Positions 1 to 13,200 of a DNA stretch of 64,000 bases are shown here, one piece after another (position 1 is the first letter of the stretch; each line of letters begins with the position of its first letter). Source of the stretch: Liolophura sinensis. Its lineage: Eukaryota > Mollusca > Polyplacophora > Chitonida > Chitonidae. The stretch is from positions 1,102,139 through 1,166,138 of the forward strand of contig NC_088297.1 in assembly GCF_032854445.1 (NCBI RefSeq), read 5' to 3'. Position numbers and translations under genes: made by a program. Under the pieces are notes generated by a model, which did no database searches, was not told the origin of the DNA, and saw nothing but the letters and a program-made list of their open reading frames with translations.

Positions 1-734
1 CGTGGGAAATGGGCGCTTTGAGGGTAGCAGGTATGTCTACATCACATGTTTAGGCTGGGGCTAACAGGGGACTTACCTTGTCTAGAGCACTGGATGTTAA
101 GTGGGGCGCAAAATCTGATAAACACAAAACACAAACAATCAATCGGGCAGTGTAAGTTACACGTGTGCACGATTGTACGGTTTGAAGACAAAAATGATAG
201 AAAAAAAAACATTTCTGATAATAAATTGAAAATGACTGCGAAAACCTTGCTGTACACCTTAAATAATTCTAGCCTTATATCAAGACTAATCGAAGCTGCC
301 TCACATTTCATCTTCTGATACAAGTACAACACTAATATATATTGTTAATGTCCAATCACCTCAAACTAATAAACTTACTGGCTTGTGAATTTAGGTGTGT
401 TTTATGTCATAATGAAAAAAATTTCAGTCATATGACGACATGGAGTCATTAGGTATGTAGGCCATATACACTGTGCCTTCTTGTGACAGGGCGGGCCACT
501 GGAATCACCAGGCATGACACCCCACTCTGTTCAACCAGTCTTATTTCCTTGCTCTAACCCCTCAGAATGGTAAAAATTACCATATTAAAAGGTTTGATCT
601 CGGCTAGGGGGAGTTAATTTTTGCGATATCATGAAATTATCCTATTCAATGGAATGATAAATAATTTGACACTTCCACTCCTCGATACCCCTGAAGCGAT
701 AGTTCAATAAATATACACGCCGTCACACTCACAC
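1..734. other. No gene seen
   Basis: AT-rich sequence with only short chance ORFs. At about 480-545, the minus strand resembles the GGTGTCATGCCTGGTG core seen in some SINE families, but the match is too short to annotate firmly. Confidence 0.4.
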
Positions 735-963
735 TCACATAGATACGTATGGGCGAAACTCTCCGAGGTAACCAGCAAAGCTAGGCGTTGGATAGAACAC
801 CATTCCCAGGGGTAGGTTTTGTGTTCTTTCAACCGACACATTCCTGTAATGGGTAACAATTAATGAGTCATATTCCAACAGTTTTACAGTAAGCGATTTC
901 TGACTCCAACGCCAGTTCGTTACAAACGAAACTTTCACAGCAACTGATTTCCGAATCCAACAG
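735..963 (-). CDS. Candidate last exon of the SRCR gene, function unknown
   Basis: The acceptor is strong (ATACATTTTTTTTATAG), and the phase 2 entry matches the exit of 1829-1961. The open reading begins CWIRKSVAVKVSFVTNWRW and ends GYLGEFRPYVSM before TGA at 737-735. A GTGAGT donor overlaps the last codon, so it could also be internal. Two stretches are similar (IRKSVAVKVSF and SQKSLTVKLLEY), with similar DNA, so it may be only a short tandem repeat. No family recognised. Confidence 0.3.
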
Positions 964-1199
964 CTATAAAAAAAATGTATTAATAAATTCAAAACATTTA
1001 GTTTTAGGATCAACCCTTTGGTCAAGAAAAATATTACGTTTCCCACTAATTGGTTCGTTATGCCGTTGACATACGTACCTACATTATAGAAATTAATCTG
1101 ATTTCTCATTCATGCCCGGAAATACATTATATTCCTAAATCTCAATACCCCTTTACACCAATACAAGTATTCTGTTAGAGTCACTTGACAAGTCTGTCC

Positions 1200-1490
1200 C
1201 TTTATTATTGTATGTTAAATGTGATGGCAAAAAACTATTTTGAGTATTTCTGGACCAATGACGTCACACGGTATGGCAATTAACATCATTGCATTTTTTT
1301 ACCTAATTCTACCTAAGTTATTGTGGTAGGGGGCGTATATTTTTACTATTTAAGCTTTAACATGAAGACTTAGAACCTTAAAACTCCGATTGAGGTAAAT
1401 TGACAAAGGGCCATATTTTACCGTGTGTCCATTTGCCAGCTATTACAATACTCTGATTTTACTCTATGCAATCCAATTGTTTAACTATAT
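1200..1490 (+). repeat. Unnamed dispersed repeat, family R (copy 1)
   Basis: Shares TTCTGGACCAA.GACG, the CATTTAACATC-like block and, at 1415-1480, the GTGTCCATTTGCCAGCTAT block with copies at about 3440-3785 and 24225-24470. No coding capacity seen. Confidence 0.5.
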
Positions 1491-1828
1491 TTCATATATA
1501 CATAATAACATAACCTATTCTGCTCTCATCCAGAAAACACACACAGTATATTGTCAAATTTACAGGACAGATTTTAGAGTGTATGTTCTATGAAGAAAGC
1601 AATAGTCATCGCAAGTACCTGAGCTGTGGCAATCAGAGGGTTGAGATTTGGACAGATATTTACTGTAAGCAAGGTAATAAAAACGATTATTCTTTGAATT
1701 TCCACCCAATGTAAGAAATGATTTCATCAAAGAAACAGTGACATCTACTAGCTAGGCATCACACAAATGATGTTATAACAACATAACGACTCCCCTGCAC
1801 AAGTCAGCAGGGGTTTTCTACAACTTAC

Positions 1829-1961
1829 GTCAGTCCGGAGTGTCCCATATACACACACATACTTTCTGCTAATTTCCGGTTGTTGGACATGGACGGTCCA
1901 CTACAAACAGTCCACAGCTCTCCATTTGTGTTCACCGTCACACGTCTTCCAGACATTTCCA
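1829..1961 (-). CDS. Divergent SRCR-like half A exon
   Basis: This 133-nt exon is phase 1 in and phase 2 out, the same phases as the true SRCR half A exons. The acceptor is TTGTTGTCACATCCGCAG and the donor GAC/GTAAGT. It encodes [20 protein letters not shown], then [16 protein letters not shown], which aligns with GRLEV..NGxWGTVC..A.xxC..LG. It lacks RLVNG at the start. No matching half B was found to its left. Identification rests on the motif plus phases. Confidence 0.55.
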
Positions 1962-4900
1962 CTGCGGATGTGACAACAAAAACTCTTCTTTTTTTTTTGC
2001 GTAGGGAAAAACACTTGTGTATAAAACAGCACAGATCTATACAACTGGAAATACGGAAACGGGATAGTAAGTGGTTTAAACTAGACGATTTATACACTCT
2101 ACCCCAGTGGCCTTCATGGCCGAAGTGGTTAGCGCGCCAGCCTCTCGTCGATGCAGTCGCGTTGAGTTCATGCCCAACTCATACAGGCTTCCTCCCCTGC
2201 GTACTTGGGAAGTTATGGTAGCAACCTGCGGATGCTCGTGGGTTTCACCCTCCCATTATGGGCCCCAATGCTGCACACGGCTGTGTAAGTGAAATGTTTT
2301 GTAATACCGGTACGGAGAAAAAAACACCAAGTAAATAAATAAACAATGTTTTGCAAATTTGTTTCCTTTTTTACTTTGAACGTTACACATACATAAACTA
2401 TTTGAAATATTGCCGTCGGTCTTGACCCAGCTCTAAAACAACTCAGTAAAAAGCACCCGCAAAAACCGTCATAAGAGTTCTATCAAAGGGACAATACTCT
2501 GTTAGGCAACTTTGCCAAAGAAAGTTGATCATGCTGGTGGACTGATAACTACGCAATTTGATTTTCTTTATTTATTTATTTATTTTTTTGATTGGTTTTT
2601 TTACACCGTACTCAACAATATTTCACTTATACGATGGCGGCCAGCATTATGGTGGGAGGAACCAGGAAAAACCCGGTGAAAACCCACGACCATCGGCAGG
2701 TTGCTGTCAGACCTTCCCACTTACGGGCGGAGAGAAAGCCAGCATGAGCTGGACTTGAACTCACAGCGACCGCACAGGTGACAGGCTTCTGGGTCATTAC
2801 GCTGCGCTAGAGCACAAGGTAATTTGTAAAAAAAAACGAAATAATAATAATAAGTATTATCGTTCATGACATCTGTGAGATTAGATTTGTTCATTATTAA
2901 ATGAAATTTTCTATTGTGTTCTTGAATGAAATAGATTATTACAAGAAGACACCCTGTGAGTTGCATTTTGTAATAATGTATTACAAAAAAAACCTCACTG
3001 GAAGTTGCAAATTGTAATGATTATTAGAAACTGCGTTTCGTTAGAAATTGTGTTAGCGTCCGGGACGCAGTTTGTAATGAGGCAGTATGTAACAAATATA
3101 TTCAAACAAAGGAAGTCACCGTCATTATTCTCATTCCTGACATCTGTCAAGTTAAATTTGGTCATCTTTAGACAACATTTTCTAGTGTCTTATTTAAACA
3201 AAAAAGTTATTACAAAAAAAAAAAACACACACTCAACGGGAGTTGCCATTTGTAATAATTTATTAGGAAAAGCCACTCTGTTAATGGCTTTTTGTAATAA
3301 TTATTACAGATTGCGTTTTTATAAGAAAATGCGTTGTTACAGAGAGGCTAAGACTCGCTCTCCTCACATATCACACTATCGTCGCTGTTATGGTTTTACT
3401 CTCTATGATGTAGTCATGTTTTATTCGTAAAAAAACAGAATGCTGCTGGTGGACTAAGCATTCCCGAGGTCTGGTCGTTTTAGATAGTTTTATTGCTGTT
3501 CTATGTGAAATGTGATAAAAATTCAGCATTTTGGGCAATTCTCCACCAGTAACGTGTAGTAAATTTACACGTGCATGTTATGTACCTAATTCTTGCCTAA
3601 GCCATGTTGCTAATGGGTGTGCAATATGTCACCATTTAGATATTTACTTGAACATTTAAAATAAAACCATAAATGAGGAAGGTTTACACTTCACCGGTTA
3701 GGTGTGACCATTTGCAAGCTATCACGCTGTCGTTGTTGCTCTGGTTTTACTCTCTGTGGCGTAGTCTTTATGTACTATTACAAGGTAAAAGAGAACTGTG
3801 CATACGTGATAGTGAAAATTAATCTTAAAAGCCGAAACACCACAAAAAATGCAATGGAATGGTTCAAATCCTAATGGTAATCCGTCAACAAAATTTCATC
3901 CAAATCCTTGAAAACATTTCAACGTAAATCTGATTGCAGAAAGTGAAATTTGGGCATACAGGCGAAGAAATGCCGGCAAGAAAGTATCGACTTGGGTGAG
4001 GGTAGCAAACTGTATCTTACTGCAGCCTCGCTCGTCCTCCCCTCCACGACATGTTATCGTTCCGTCACAACGGAATGTTATAGGCAGACAACGACCGTCA
4101 TCACAACGGAACTGCGTGGGCTCACAAACTGAAAACACACACACACACGATTATCCATACGGTGGCAAATAATATGCCAAGCTGGGAAGTGTAAAAAAGG
4201 GAAGCGTCTCTTCTCAACTCGTCGATGCCGTTGTGTGTTTCAGTCTCTCGCTTATTCGTCTAATGTTTGCCAACGCTTAGGCATGAAAAGAGCTAGGGGA
4301 GGCGATGACCACAGTTCATCACACAAAAGGAATAACTCCAGAAAAAACACGGAAACATGTATTAGCCATTTTAAGCCATAAATGTTTATGATGCCATTTG
4401 ATGAAAAATTGAAATCACAAATTGAATATTCATGATACTTGGTTAATGTCTTTTGAATTCTTTACAGCATATCCCTATCTGGTTTACCTGTAAGCTGTTC
4501 AGAATGAATTACAATTGCCTTGTAAACCTTGCAATAATTGTAAACGTACGATGCAATTTTTTTTCTCGTCAGTTAGGTTGGTTAAAAACAGTTGGTTAAG
4601 TTTTATTTATTTTGGTTTTATTTATTTGATTGGTGTTTTACGCCGAACTATTTCACTTATGCGACGGCGGCCAGCATTATGGTGGTAGGAAACCAGGCAG
4701 AGTCAGGGGAAAACCCACGACCAACCGAACCCATGTTACTGGCAGGCTTCCGTTTACGTCCGAAGATGAAGCGAACATGAGATGGACTTGAACTCACAGC
4801 GACCGCATTGGTGAGAGGCTCCTGTGTCATTACGCTGTGCTAGCGCGCGAACCAACTGAGGCACGGAGGCCCCACTTAAGTTTTATCAAGTTAACCAAAC

Positions 4901-7900
4901 CTACTACATGCCCTTAAAGAAAAAAGGAAAAAAAGCAACAACAAATAAAAAAACAAACAAAAAAAAAACCAAAACAACAAAACAATCAAAATGAAAATTG
5001 CAATGACAGAAATATACCTGATGAAGATAACGGAGTCGTAGTTGTTGTTATTGGTCTCCTGGTGGTTGTGGGCGGCCTGATGGTCCTCACCGCGCACGAC
5101 AACTCGTCAAATCGGTTTCTGCAATTGGAACGTCCGTCACAACGACCAGTGGATTTGAAGCATCCGTTTGAGGCTGCCCCACAATTTTCATACCCCGCCA
5201 CGAGACAGGGGTTTGAGGCTATGGAAAATTTAATTTTTTGTTTAATATGTGCGCCAAACGCAAATAAATCGTACGAATTACTACAACATATAAAAATTCA
5301 TTTATCAAGGGTATACGATACTAAACAATTTCAAATATGGCAGTGTCAGTAACAGAGTTTACAGTTAAGGCGATAGCCGGCTATGTAACTTGTGTCGCCT
5401 CCCGTCAAAACACGTTGAACTACGCCCAATGCGTAGAATGCCGATGATTTTTTGAAAAATTATGTCGTCGCCCGAGACGATGGGTTCGAAATCGAGCTGA
5501 TGAACTTTAACATTATGAAATAGAAAAAAGTGTTCTAACTTCATTTTCGTTGCAATGATATGGACGTCCTACAAATCCATGTGTACAGCTTGTGTTCTTA
5601 CGTGTCACAGGCTAAAGGGAATTTCGGTAGCAAGCATGACTGATTTTACAGAGAGCTGAACATGGTCGACTCGCTAAATGAAACAGGCTATAGCTGAAAA
5701 GACCAAATGCCAATGCAAACATATTTATTAAACGTGTGTTACATGCTCGTTTATGACTTTAGTACATGAAACCTATATATATAGCAACACTATTTTTCCA
5801 AATACACGCCACACAAAAATTATTTTCAACTGCCTTTTCTCTTTGGCGAAATATAAAAAAAATATTAAAGTTCATATTCACAACTAAATTTTTGCACTCT
5901 TTTATCTGAACTGTGTGTAATTTTTTTTTCTTCCTCATCTTTATAGGATGTAACTGTTCATGCCTTGGTTCAGGGCCCAGTTGCTCAAAAGCGTATTAGC
6001 TAATACTGTATTTAGTGATATTTTACATTTGAATTTTTACTCAGCTGTCAATGTAGTTTCCAAAGTGAATGTATAACAACAGCAGTTTTAGTACATAATT
6101 AATAAAATATTACACAATTTTTTTAAGCTAAGTAGAAAATTGAAGACTTGGTTTAAAGTTAAATCTGGTATTAAGTCTTAAACCAGATTTGAACAATCGG
6201 GCCGTTGTGAGTCACCGACTCTGGCGCAAAGAAAAACTAACCTGTTTTGTTGTTTGAACAGATGATACCGACGTCCCATGAATGGCCACAGAAGTGGTTA
6301 CCCAATCCGTCATGTTCGCACTGAGCAATGTCCGCCTCATTGCCTCTACACACGGCTCCTCCAAGCCAGATCCTTCCAGTCCCAAAATTAGGGTAATAGT
6401 AAGGTAGGTAGTTGCCATATCTGTGGATTAGAGGTGGAGTGATTTGGTACGCCATTTAAAAGTTAAAACTGAAAATAATGAGCTGGGAAAATGCATTTGA
6501 TTTAACATAATTTGAAATGTTTGTTTGTTTTTAAAAACGACAACAATATTTCACTGAACACGACGATGGCCAGCATTATGGTAGGAGGAAAGCCGGCGGA
6601 GCAGAGAGGACCACTACAACCATCGGCACGTTGTTGCCAGACCTTCCCACGTACGGTCGGAGACGAAACCAGCATGGGTTACATGTAAACTCACAGTTAC
6701 CGCATTGGAGGGAGACTCTTGGGTCATACATACATGTAAAACAACGCGGTGTGTAAAACACACGTTACCTACGTTACTGGAAAGAACATCTTTCCTAGAG
6801 GTCACTTATATCCCGTTCATACTTGTTAAAAATGAAGGTTTCGTTTTTATGTCACATTTTAAAATGCCCCATTTTAAAAAACAAGTCGTGTTTAGATTAC
6901 TGACTGAAAAAAATAGGTCTAATTATGAAATCGATGATTTTTTTTACTTGCAATAATAAAATCAAATAAACAAGACATTCACTGGTTTTCAACCCTGTGC
7001 TTTTTTCAATATACAGCCTGAATTATGGAATTGGTGGGTGTTTAAAATAACAACTTGTTAATTTTGTTAACAACAAACCGGAAATCGTCGTTATAATGTA
7101 CAGTGTACAGGTAACACACCTGTATCCCAGAGTCCTACAGGCCACTGTTGCTGAGACATTGTTGAACTGGTTGTTGCATACTGTGCCCCACTCACCGGCA
7201 AAGGAAATTTCGAGCCTGCCGGTCTGCCAGCCGTCTCCACGATGCCCCGCGACAAGTCTGGTAGACATCTGCTCTGTTTTAAAGAAGTACAATACTGGTG
7301 TTTTAGGTGAACAAGAATGGTAAATTAGATGAACAAACACCAGTATTGTATTAGGTCAATTAGAGTGGTGTATTAAGTGAACAATACTGGAATATTACTT
7401 TACGTAAACTAGACTGATGAAATAGGTGAACTGAAATGGTGTACTAGGTGAACAAAGCTGGTGTATTAGGTGAATAAGACTGGTGAATTAGGTGAACAAC
7501 ACTGGTTTATTACATGTATGTGAACAAGAGTGGCGCATATAGGCTGGTATATTCGGTGAACATGACGGGTGTATTGGGTGAACTAGACTGGTGTATAAGA
7601 TGAACTGGATTGGCGAATTATATGAACTTGATCGGCTCATAAGGTGACATAGACTGGTGTATTGGGTAAATAAGACTGGCGCAATACGTGATATAGACTG
7701 GCGTATTAGGTAAAATAGGCTGGTGTTCTAGGTGAAATAGACGGCGCAATAGGTGAACTAGACAGGTGTACTAGATGAATAAGACTAGTGTTTTAGGCGA
7801 AATAGACTGGCGTATTAAGTGAATAAAATTGGTGTTTTAGGCGAAATGGAATGGCGTATAGGTGAATAAGACTACTGTTTTAGGTGAAATAGAATGGCAT

Positions 7901-10176
7901 ACCAGATGAACTACAATGAGGTATTTGGTGAACAATACTGGTGTCTAGCATTGGATGAACAGGTATCTGGGAAACCTCACTGCTTAATTTATTTATTTAA
8001 TTGATTGGTGTTTTGCGCCGCAATCAAGAATATTTCACCTATACAACGGCGGCCAACATATTGATGTGAAGACTCTGGGGGAAAGCCGTGGTAGCCTTAC
8101 GACTTATACTCACGGTTGAATCAACTATGGTATTTCTTTTTATTTCTTCTTTTTTACCAGTGCGTGAAAATGTCAGAAATAAATTTCAAACAACAGTATG
8201 AATGAATGTCAGTCCACAAATCAGAGATAAACCCGATAGTGATGTGTTATAGCAGAATAAGCCCATGTCTTCTCCATGGTTACACGTGCTTCTTCTCCAG
8301 TTCCCATGAATACACTGAGAGATGTTGGTTTCATTCCCCAGACACCGCAGATTATCCAACCATATTGGTCCAGTTCCTCTTCCGTAAACACCACGAAAGA
8401 CGCCTTTGCCGTTTCTGTCAGAGAAGATACGGGTCAAAGTAAAACAAGATACAGTAAACGCAACACTCGTCTGTGCAAAAGGTAATGAACACCGGGCAGT
8501 GCAGAGTACATCCACCTGTTACAGGAAAATATCCGGAAAGCTGTAAGCTCTGTATAGAAAAGGCTAAACATATATGATGTGTAAAACAAAAGAAAATAAT
8601 ACTATGGCTAATATTTTTAGAAACTTTGTTCATAAATTCAGTATTTGAAATCAGAATACTTTGACTCGAGGAAAGTTTTATGATTTTTTTGCCAGGAAAT
8701 AAATATTACATTTGATCCAAGTTAATCGGGCCTTCTTGCAAGCCCTTGAAGGCGTGTTCCTATATTGGTTCTATAAACACTGAGACACTTTTGCTATACT
8801 CCCCAAAAAATGAATGAGTTCATTTTGACAGAAAGTCAGTTTTTTAAACAAATATGTGTTCTGTTATTATAACACATACATTCCACATAATATCCTATTA
8901 GTCCAATTAAAACTTTATGTTGAATTAATAGAACGTGTGAGTTATGTATGACAGAAAAATCTGCGGTAATAGTAGAATACATTCCAGCATGACTCTGACA
9001 ATAGATTTTCTGTTAAAATTAACAGAGTGTACAAACTCAGTTTACTTTATTACTAGGTTTCTATTTCTCTGTAGTATTTTCTTACATTTCATTGTACTTG
9101 AATATGTACGTCAACCGGTTGTTTTCTGCTTTAAAAAGGTTGGTTCATTTTGAACGACAGATTACACTAGCACTGGCTGAGCCAAACCCGTCATCGCACA
9201 CTGTTCCCCAGGTGCCTGCAGCGAGCAATTCTAGGCGCCCTGTTAGGTAGCTGGAGCCACGACGACCTCCAACGAGTCTGGTTGTTAGTCTGTCTATAAA
9301 ACAAAATCTGTTGGTTGGGCTTGGAGGTGACTGTGTCTCAATGTGTCGTCAATATTTCATCGATTTACAAGATTAGCATGTACTATTTATGTATGCTTGA
9401 GGTTTTACGTCGTACTTAACAATTGTGCAGTCATACAACAGATTACAAGTACGAACACTGCCAATGGAGCGTTTAATTCCAGCCATTCTTGCTAAGCAAA
9501 ATCTACTATAAAGGTTTTCATGACAGATTATCTTTTTATTCTGGTTTGTTTTGTGCAGGAATTTATAACCAACCCAGTCCTGATATCTTTCCCTAGGTCA
9601 GTATTTCTAACCCGAGCCAGGCATCTATACTTAGGTCATCATTTCTAACCCAAGCCTGGCATCTACATGTATCCTTAAGTCGGCTTTTCTAACCCAAGCC
9701 TGGCATCTATCCTTTGGTCGGTATTTCTAGCCCAAGCCTCGCATCTATCGCTAGGTCGGTATTTCTAACCCATGTCTGGCATTTATCGAAAGGACAGTAT
9801 TTCTAACCCATACCTGCAATTTATCGATAGGTCGGTATTTCTAACCCATGTCTGGCATCCATCCTCAGGTCAGTATGTTTTCAAACACATGTCTCTGGTT
9901 CTTATTGAAGGTATGACTTACTTATTGAAGCATATACCTGATTCTTGTACGTCGGCCTGTATGTATGTCTGTATGTACGTATGTGTGTCTGTATGTATGT
10001 ATGTATGATGTATGTATGTATGTATGTATGTATGTATGTATGTATGTATGTATGTATGTATGTATGTATGTATGTATGTATGTATGTATGTATGTATGTA
10101 TGTATGTATGTATGTATGTATGTATGTATGTATGTATGTATGTCAGTATGTATGTATGTATGTATGTCAGTATGTA

Positions 10177-10223
<47 letters not shown>

Positions 10224-13200
10224 ATGTATGTATGTATGTATGTATGTATGTATGTATGTATGTATGTATGTTTGTATGTATGTATGCTAGAGTCGGCATT
10301 TCCAACCCACGTCTGCCATCCACTCTGAGATCAGTATGTTCTGTTACATACATGACATATGTTATATGTCGCTGGTTTTGATTAAAGGTATGACATACTT
10401 ATTGAAGCATATACCTGAACTTTCTGTACGTATGTATGTATGTATGTATACATGTATGTATATATGTAAACGGCCGCTAATTATCAATATACGTGCAGGC
10501 CAACCAGAGTAGCAACGCCAGTGTGATATTTGATAAATGTAGTCGGCGCAAAAGTTTCTTGTCAATTACTCAGCCACAAGAACAGCGACAGTATGACATC
10601 TGGCAAATGTTCACACGCAGCCGACGAAAAACAGAACAACAACATTATTATATTAAGGTTTTAATCTGTAGGAACTTACCCAACACCTACAATATGCCAT
10701 GGGTTAAGGTGAATTAGGTAAACAAAATGCAGGGATATTTAAACAAGTTATAAGACGTTACTGGCCTAGAATTTCTCAGTAAGCTGTGATGGAATTACCC
10801 TGGATTTATTAAATAACTGTGCTAAAAATAATGTATGTATATAGCTTCCCCCATCAGTTGTTCTTTACGAATGAAAATTGTGTCTTTTTTCTAGTTGTAC
10901 TAGCACAGCTGTCTCAGATGGTTAAAGCTCTGGTACGCTAATCCACCCAATACTCCTTTTAAGAAGAAAGAGAACATTGGGGGCATTCACAGACAATGGC
11001 ACCCACATCGTGTCTACGAGCCCAGCTGTATCATCTCAAAATACGTTACCAAATGTGTTATTGAAATTCAGCTTCTATTCAGTTCAGTTATATTTTCTAG
11101 ACCTACCTACAGCCGTTGTGTTAAAACAGGCCACTCCCACGTCTTCCCTGTGATTACAATTGTGGCGCCCCCATCCTCGGTTGTAGCAAAGTGATATATC
11201 ACTCTCGTTGCCTAGGCAGCGAACGTCGTCCAGCCAAATAGTTCCATTTCCTTGTCCAAAATAGGCACTCGTCAATTCCACACCTTGACTTTAAGGAAAA
11301 ATTTAAAATAAAACGAGGCCAGCAATAGAAAACTTCATGAGATCCAACCTATAAGCATGACACGTAAAACAATGTTAAACAACCTTTGTTTGTTCGATCA
11401 CTTTATTGTTGTTATAACGTAGTGGATAAATAGAACGCTTCGTCATAAGTTTTAATTTTTTAATGAGTTAAGCAGAAATTGGATGTAATGGCATTAGGTG
11501 CTAACCATACCTGTATTCTAAAATACTACAAACGACTCTTGCTTCTCTTGCCGAAAAACTGTCGTCACAAACTGTGCCCCAATTGTTGTCATGGAAGACT
11601 TCCAGTCTGCCACTCAGACTGTTGGCACGCTGAGTTCCATTAACAAGCCGTAACGGAGTTCCTAGAAAACGTAGAAAGGAAACACTACACCACTCTGGTC
11701 TGCGTCTCTTGCTTATACTTTGTGCTAACACTACGGCTTTAAGTGTGGAGGTTTGCCAGGTGTTTGGCTAAAGGCGGTGGTTTCTTCCGCCGTTGGATCT
11801 GACCTAGAGTGGGAACTTCCTGAGAATTCGCAGACCGTTAACACAAATTGGATCGGACAAAATTAAGAAATTTCCGACTCAAAACCGGATGAAAATTTAA
11901 ATCTATTCTTACGTGATGTGACCTTTGAGCAAACTAAACCGAGGTCCTCTTTGTGTGCACAGTTATTAATCCCCCAAGGTCGGTGAGAACACTGGGATAT
12001 ACTCGTCTCATTCCCTGAACACACCAAGTCGTCCAGCCAGATCGTCCCTGTCCCAGAACCAAACCTGGCTCTCGGCACATGATACCCGACGCTGTAGTAG
12101 TCCATGGATTAGAAGATGGACAGTCAGTATGAGGTAAAAGAAACAAGAAAATAACCCACATATGTGGTTACGGCTAATATGAAACAGTTTTGAAGACCCA
12201 AATGGGCAACATTTTTGAGATCGGTCCCAAACTGTGTTAAAACACATCAATATCTAATGTTATGTTGCAATGTTTGTGAACTAAGGCTACACTTCACTGG
12301 TACAGCTATATACAGAAACAGTGATGTATTGGAGAAATAAACAAAATAGGACACCACTTGGACCGCCTTGATGTAGGTGTATTATGCTGTCCATTGATTC
12401 ACATAGAAAATGTAAAAGTATAAACGGTGCCCCCTAACTCTTTATCTGCACCTTTATACAGCCACCCTCCCACCACCGCTACCTCTCTAAAAAATTCACA
12501 TGTGCAATTAGCAATTTTATGCATAATTCAATATCATTTGTACCAAATCATATGTAACCATGCTCAGTTGGATAGCACGCTAGTGCAGCGTAATGACCCA
12601 CAGGCCTCACAGCAATGCGGTTACTGTAAGCTCAAGTCAAGCTCATGCTGGTTTCCTCTCCTGCCGTGCTTGAGAAGGTCTGCTAGCAACCTGCGGATGG
12701 TCGTGTAATTCCCCCGGGCTGTGCCCGATTTTCCCCCACCACAATGCTTGCCGCGGTGGTGTAAGTGAAACATTATTGAGTACGGCAGTTACATTTAAAG
12801 TTACATTTGCTTGACAAAAAACATTCGATAATAATGTTACTTCCACGTCGGAGAAAGTCATTTTTTCTTAAGTTGTTTATGACAAAAGAGCTGTTGAACC
12901 CGAGTGCCCAACCCAAATAAAGTTGGCAGACAAGTTTTTAAATGTCAAACTATGTCAATTCCCACGTCAACAATTACTTAGCACCACATTTTTAGATGGT
13001 CGGGTATGTTTTGTCGTTAATTAAGATAAAGGGTTTTTTTCGAACACCCGACCTCATTGGAACTCAAGGACCTGAGATTATCAGCGCACCTGTCTCAGCC
13101 ACCAAGACTCTTCCACGGTGGTTGGTCGAAATACATTTTGAAGAGACAAAAACACGTGACTTAAAAAGGTTGAGCGAATTGAACTTTGACAGTGTCGAAG

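Noticed and set aside
1570-1667. Plus-strand open stretch with LECMFYEES and YLSCGNQRVEIWTDIYC between an AG and a GTAAGC
   Set aside because: It would lie antisense inside the SRCR gene, matches no domain I recognise and has no partner exon. It could be rescued by transcript data.
9922-10381. Long ORFs of MYVC and IHTY repeats
   Set aside because: (GTAT)n microsatellite.
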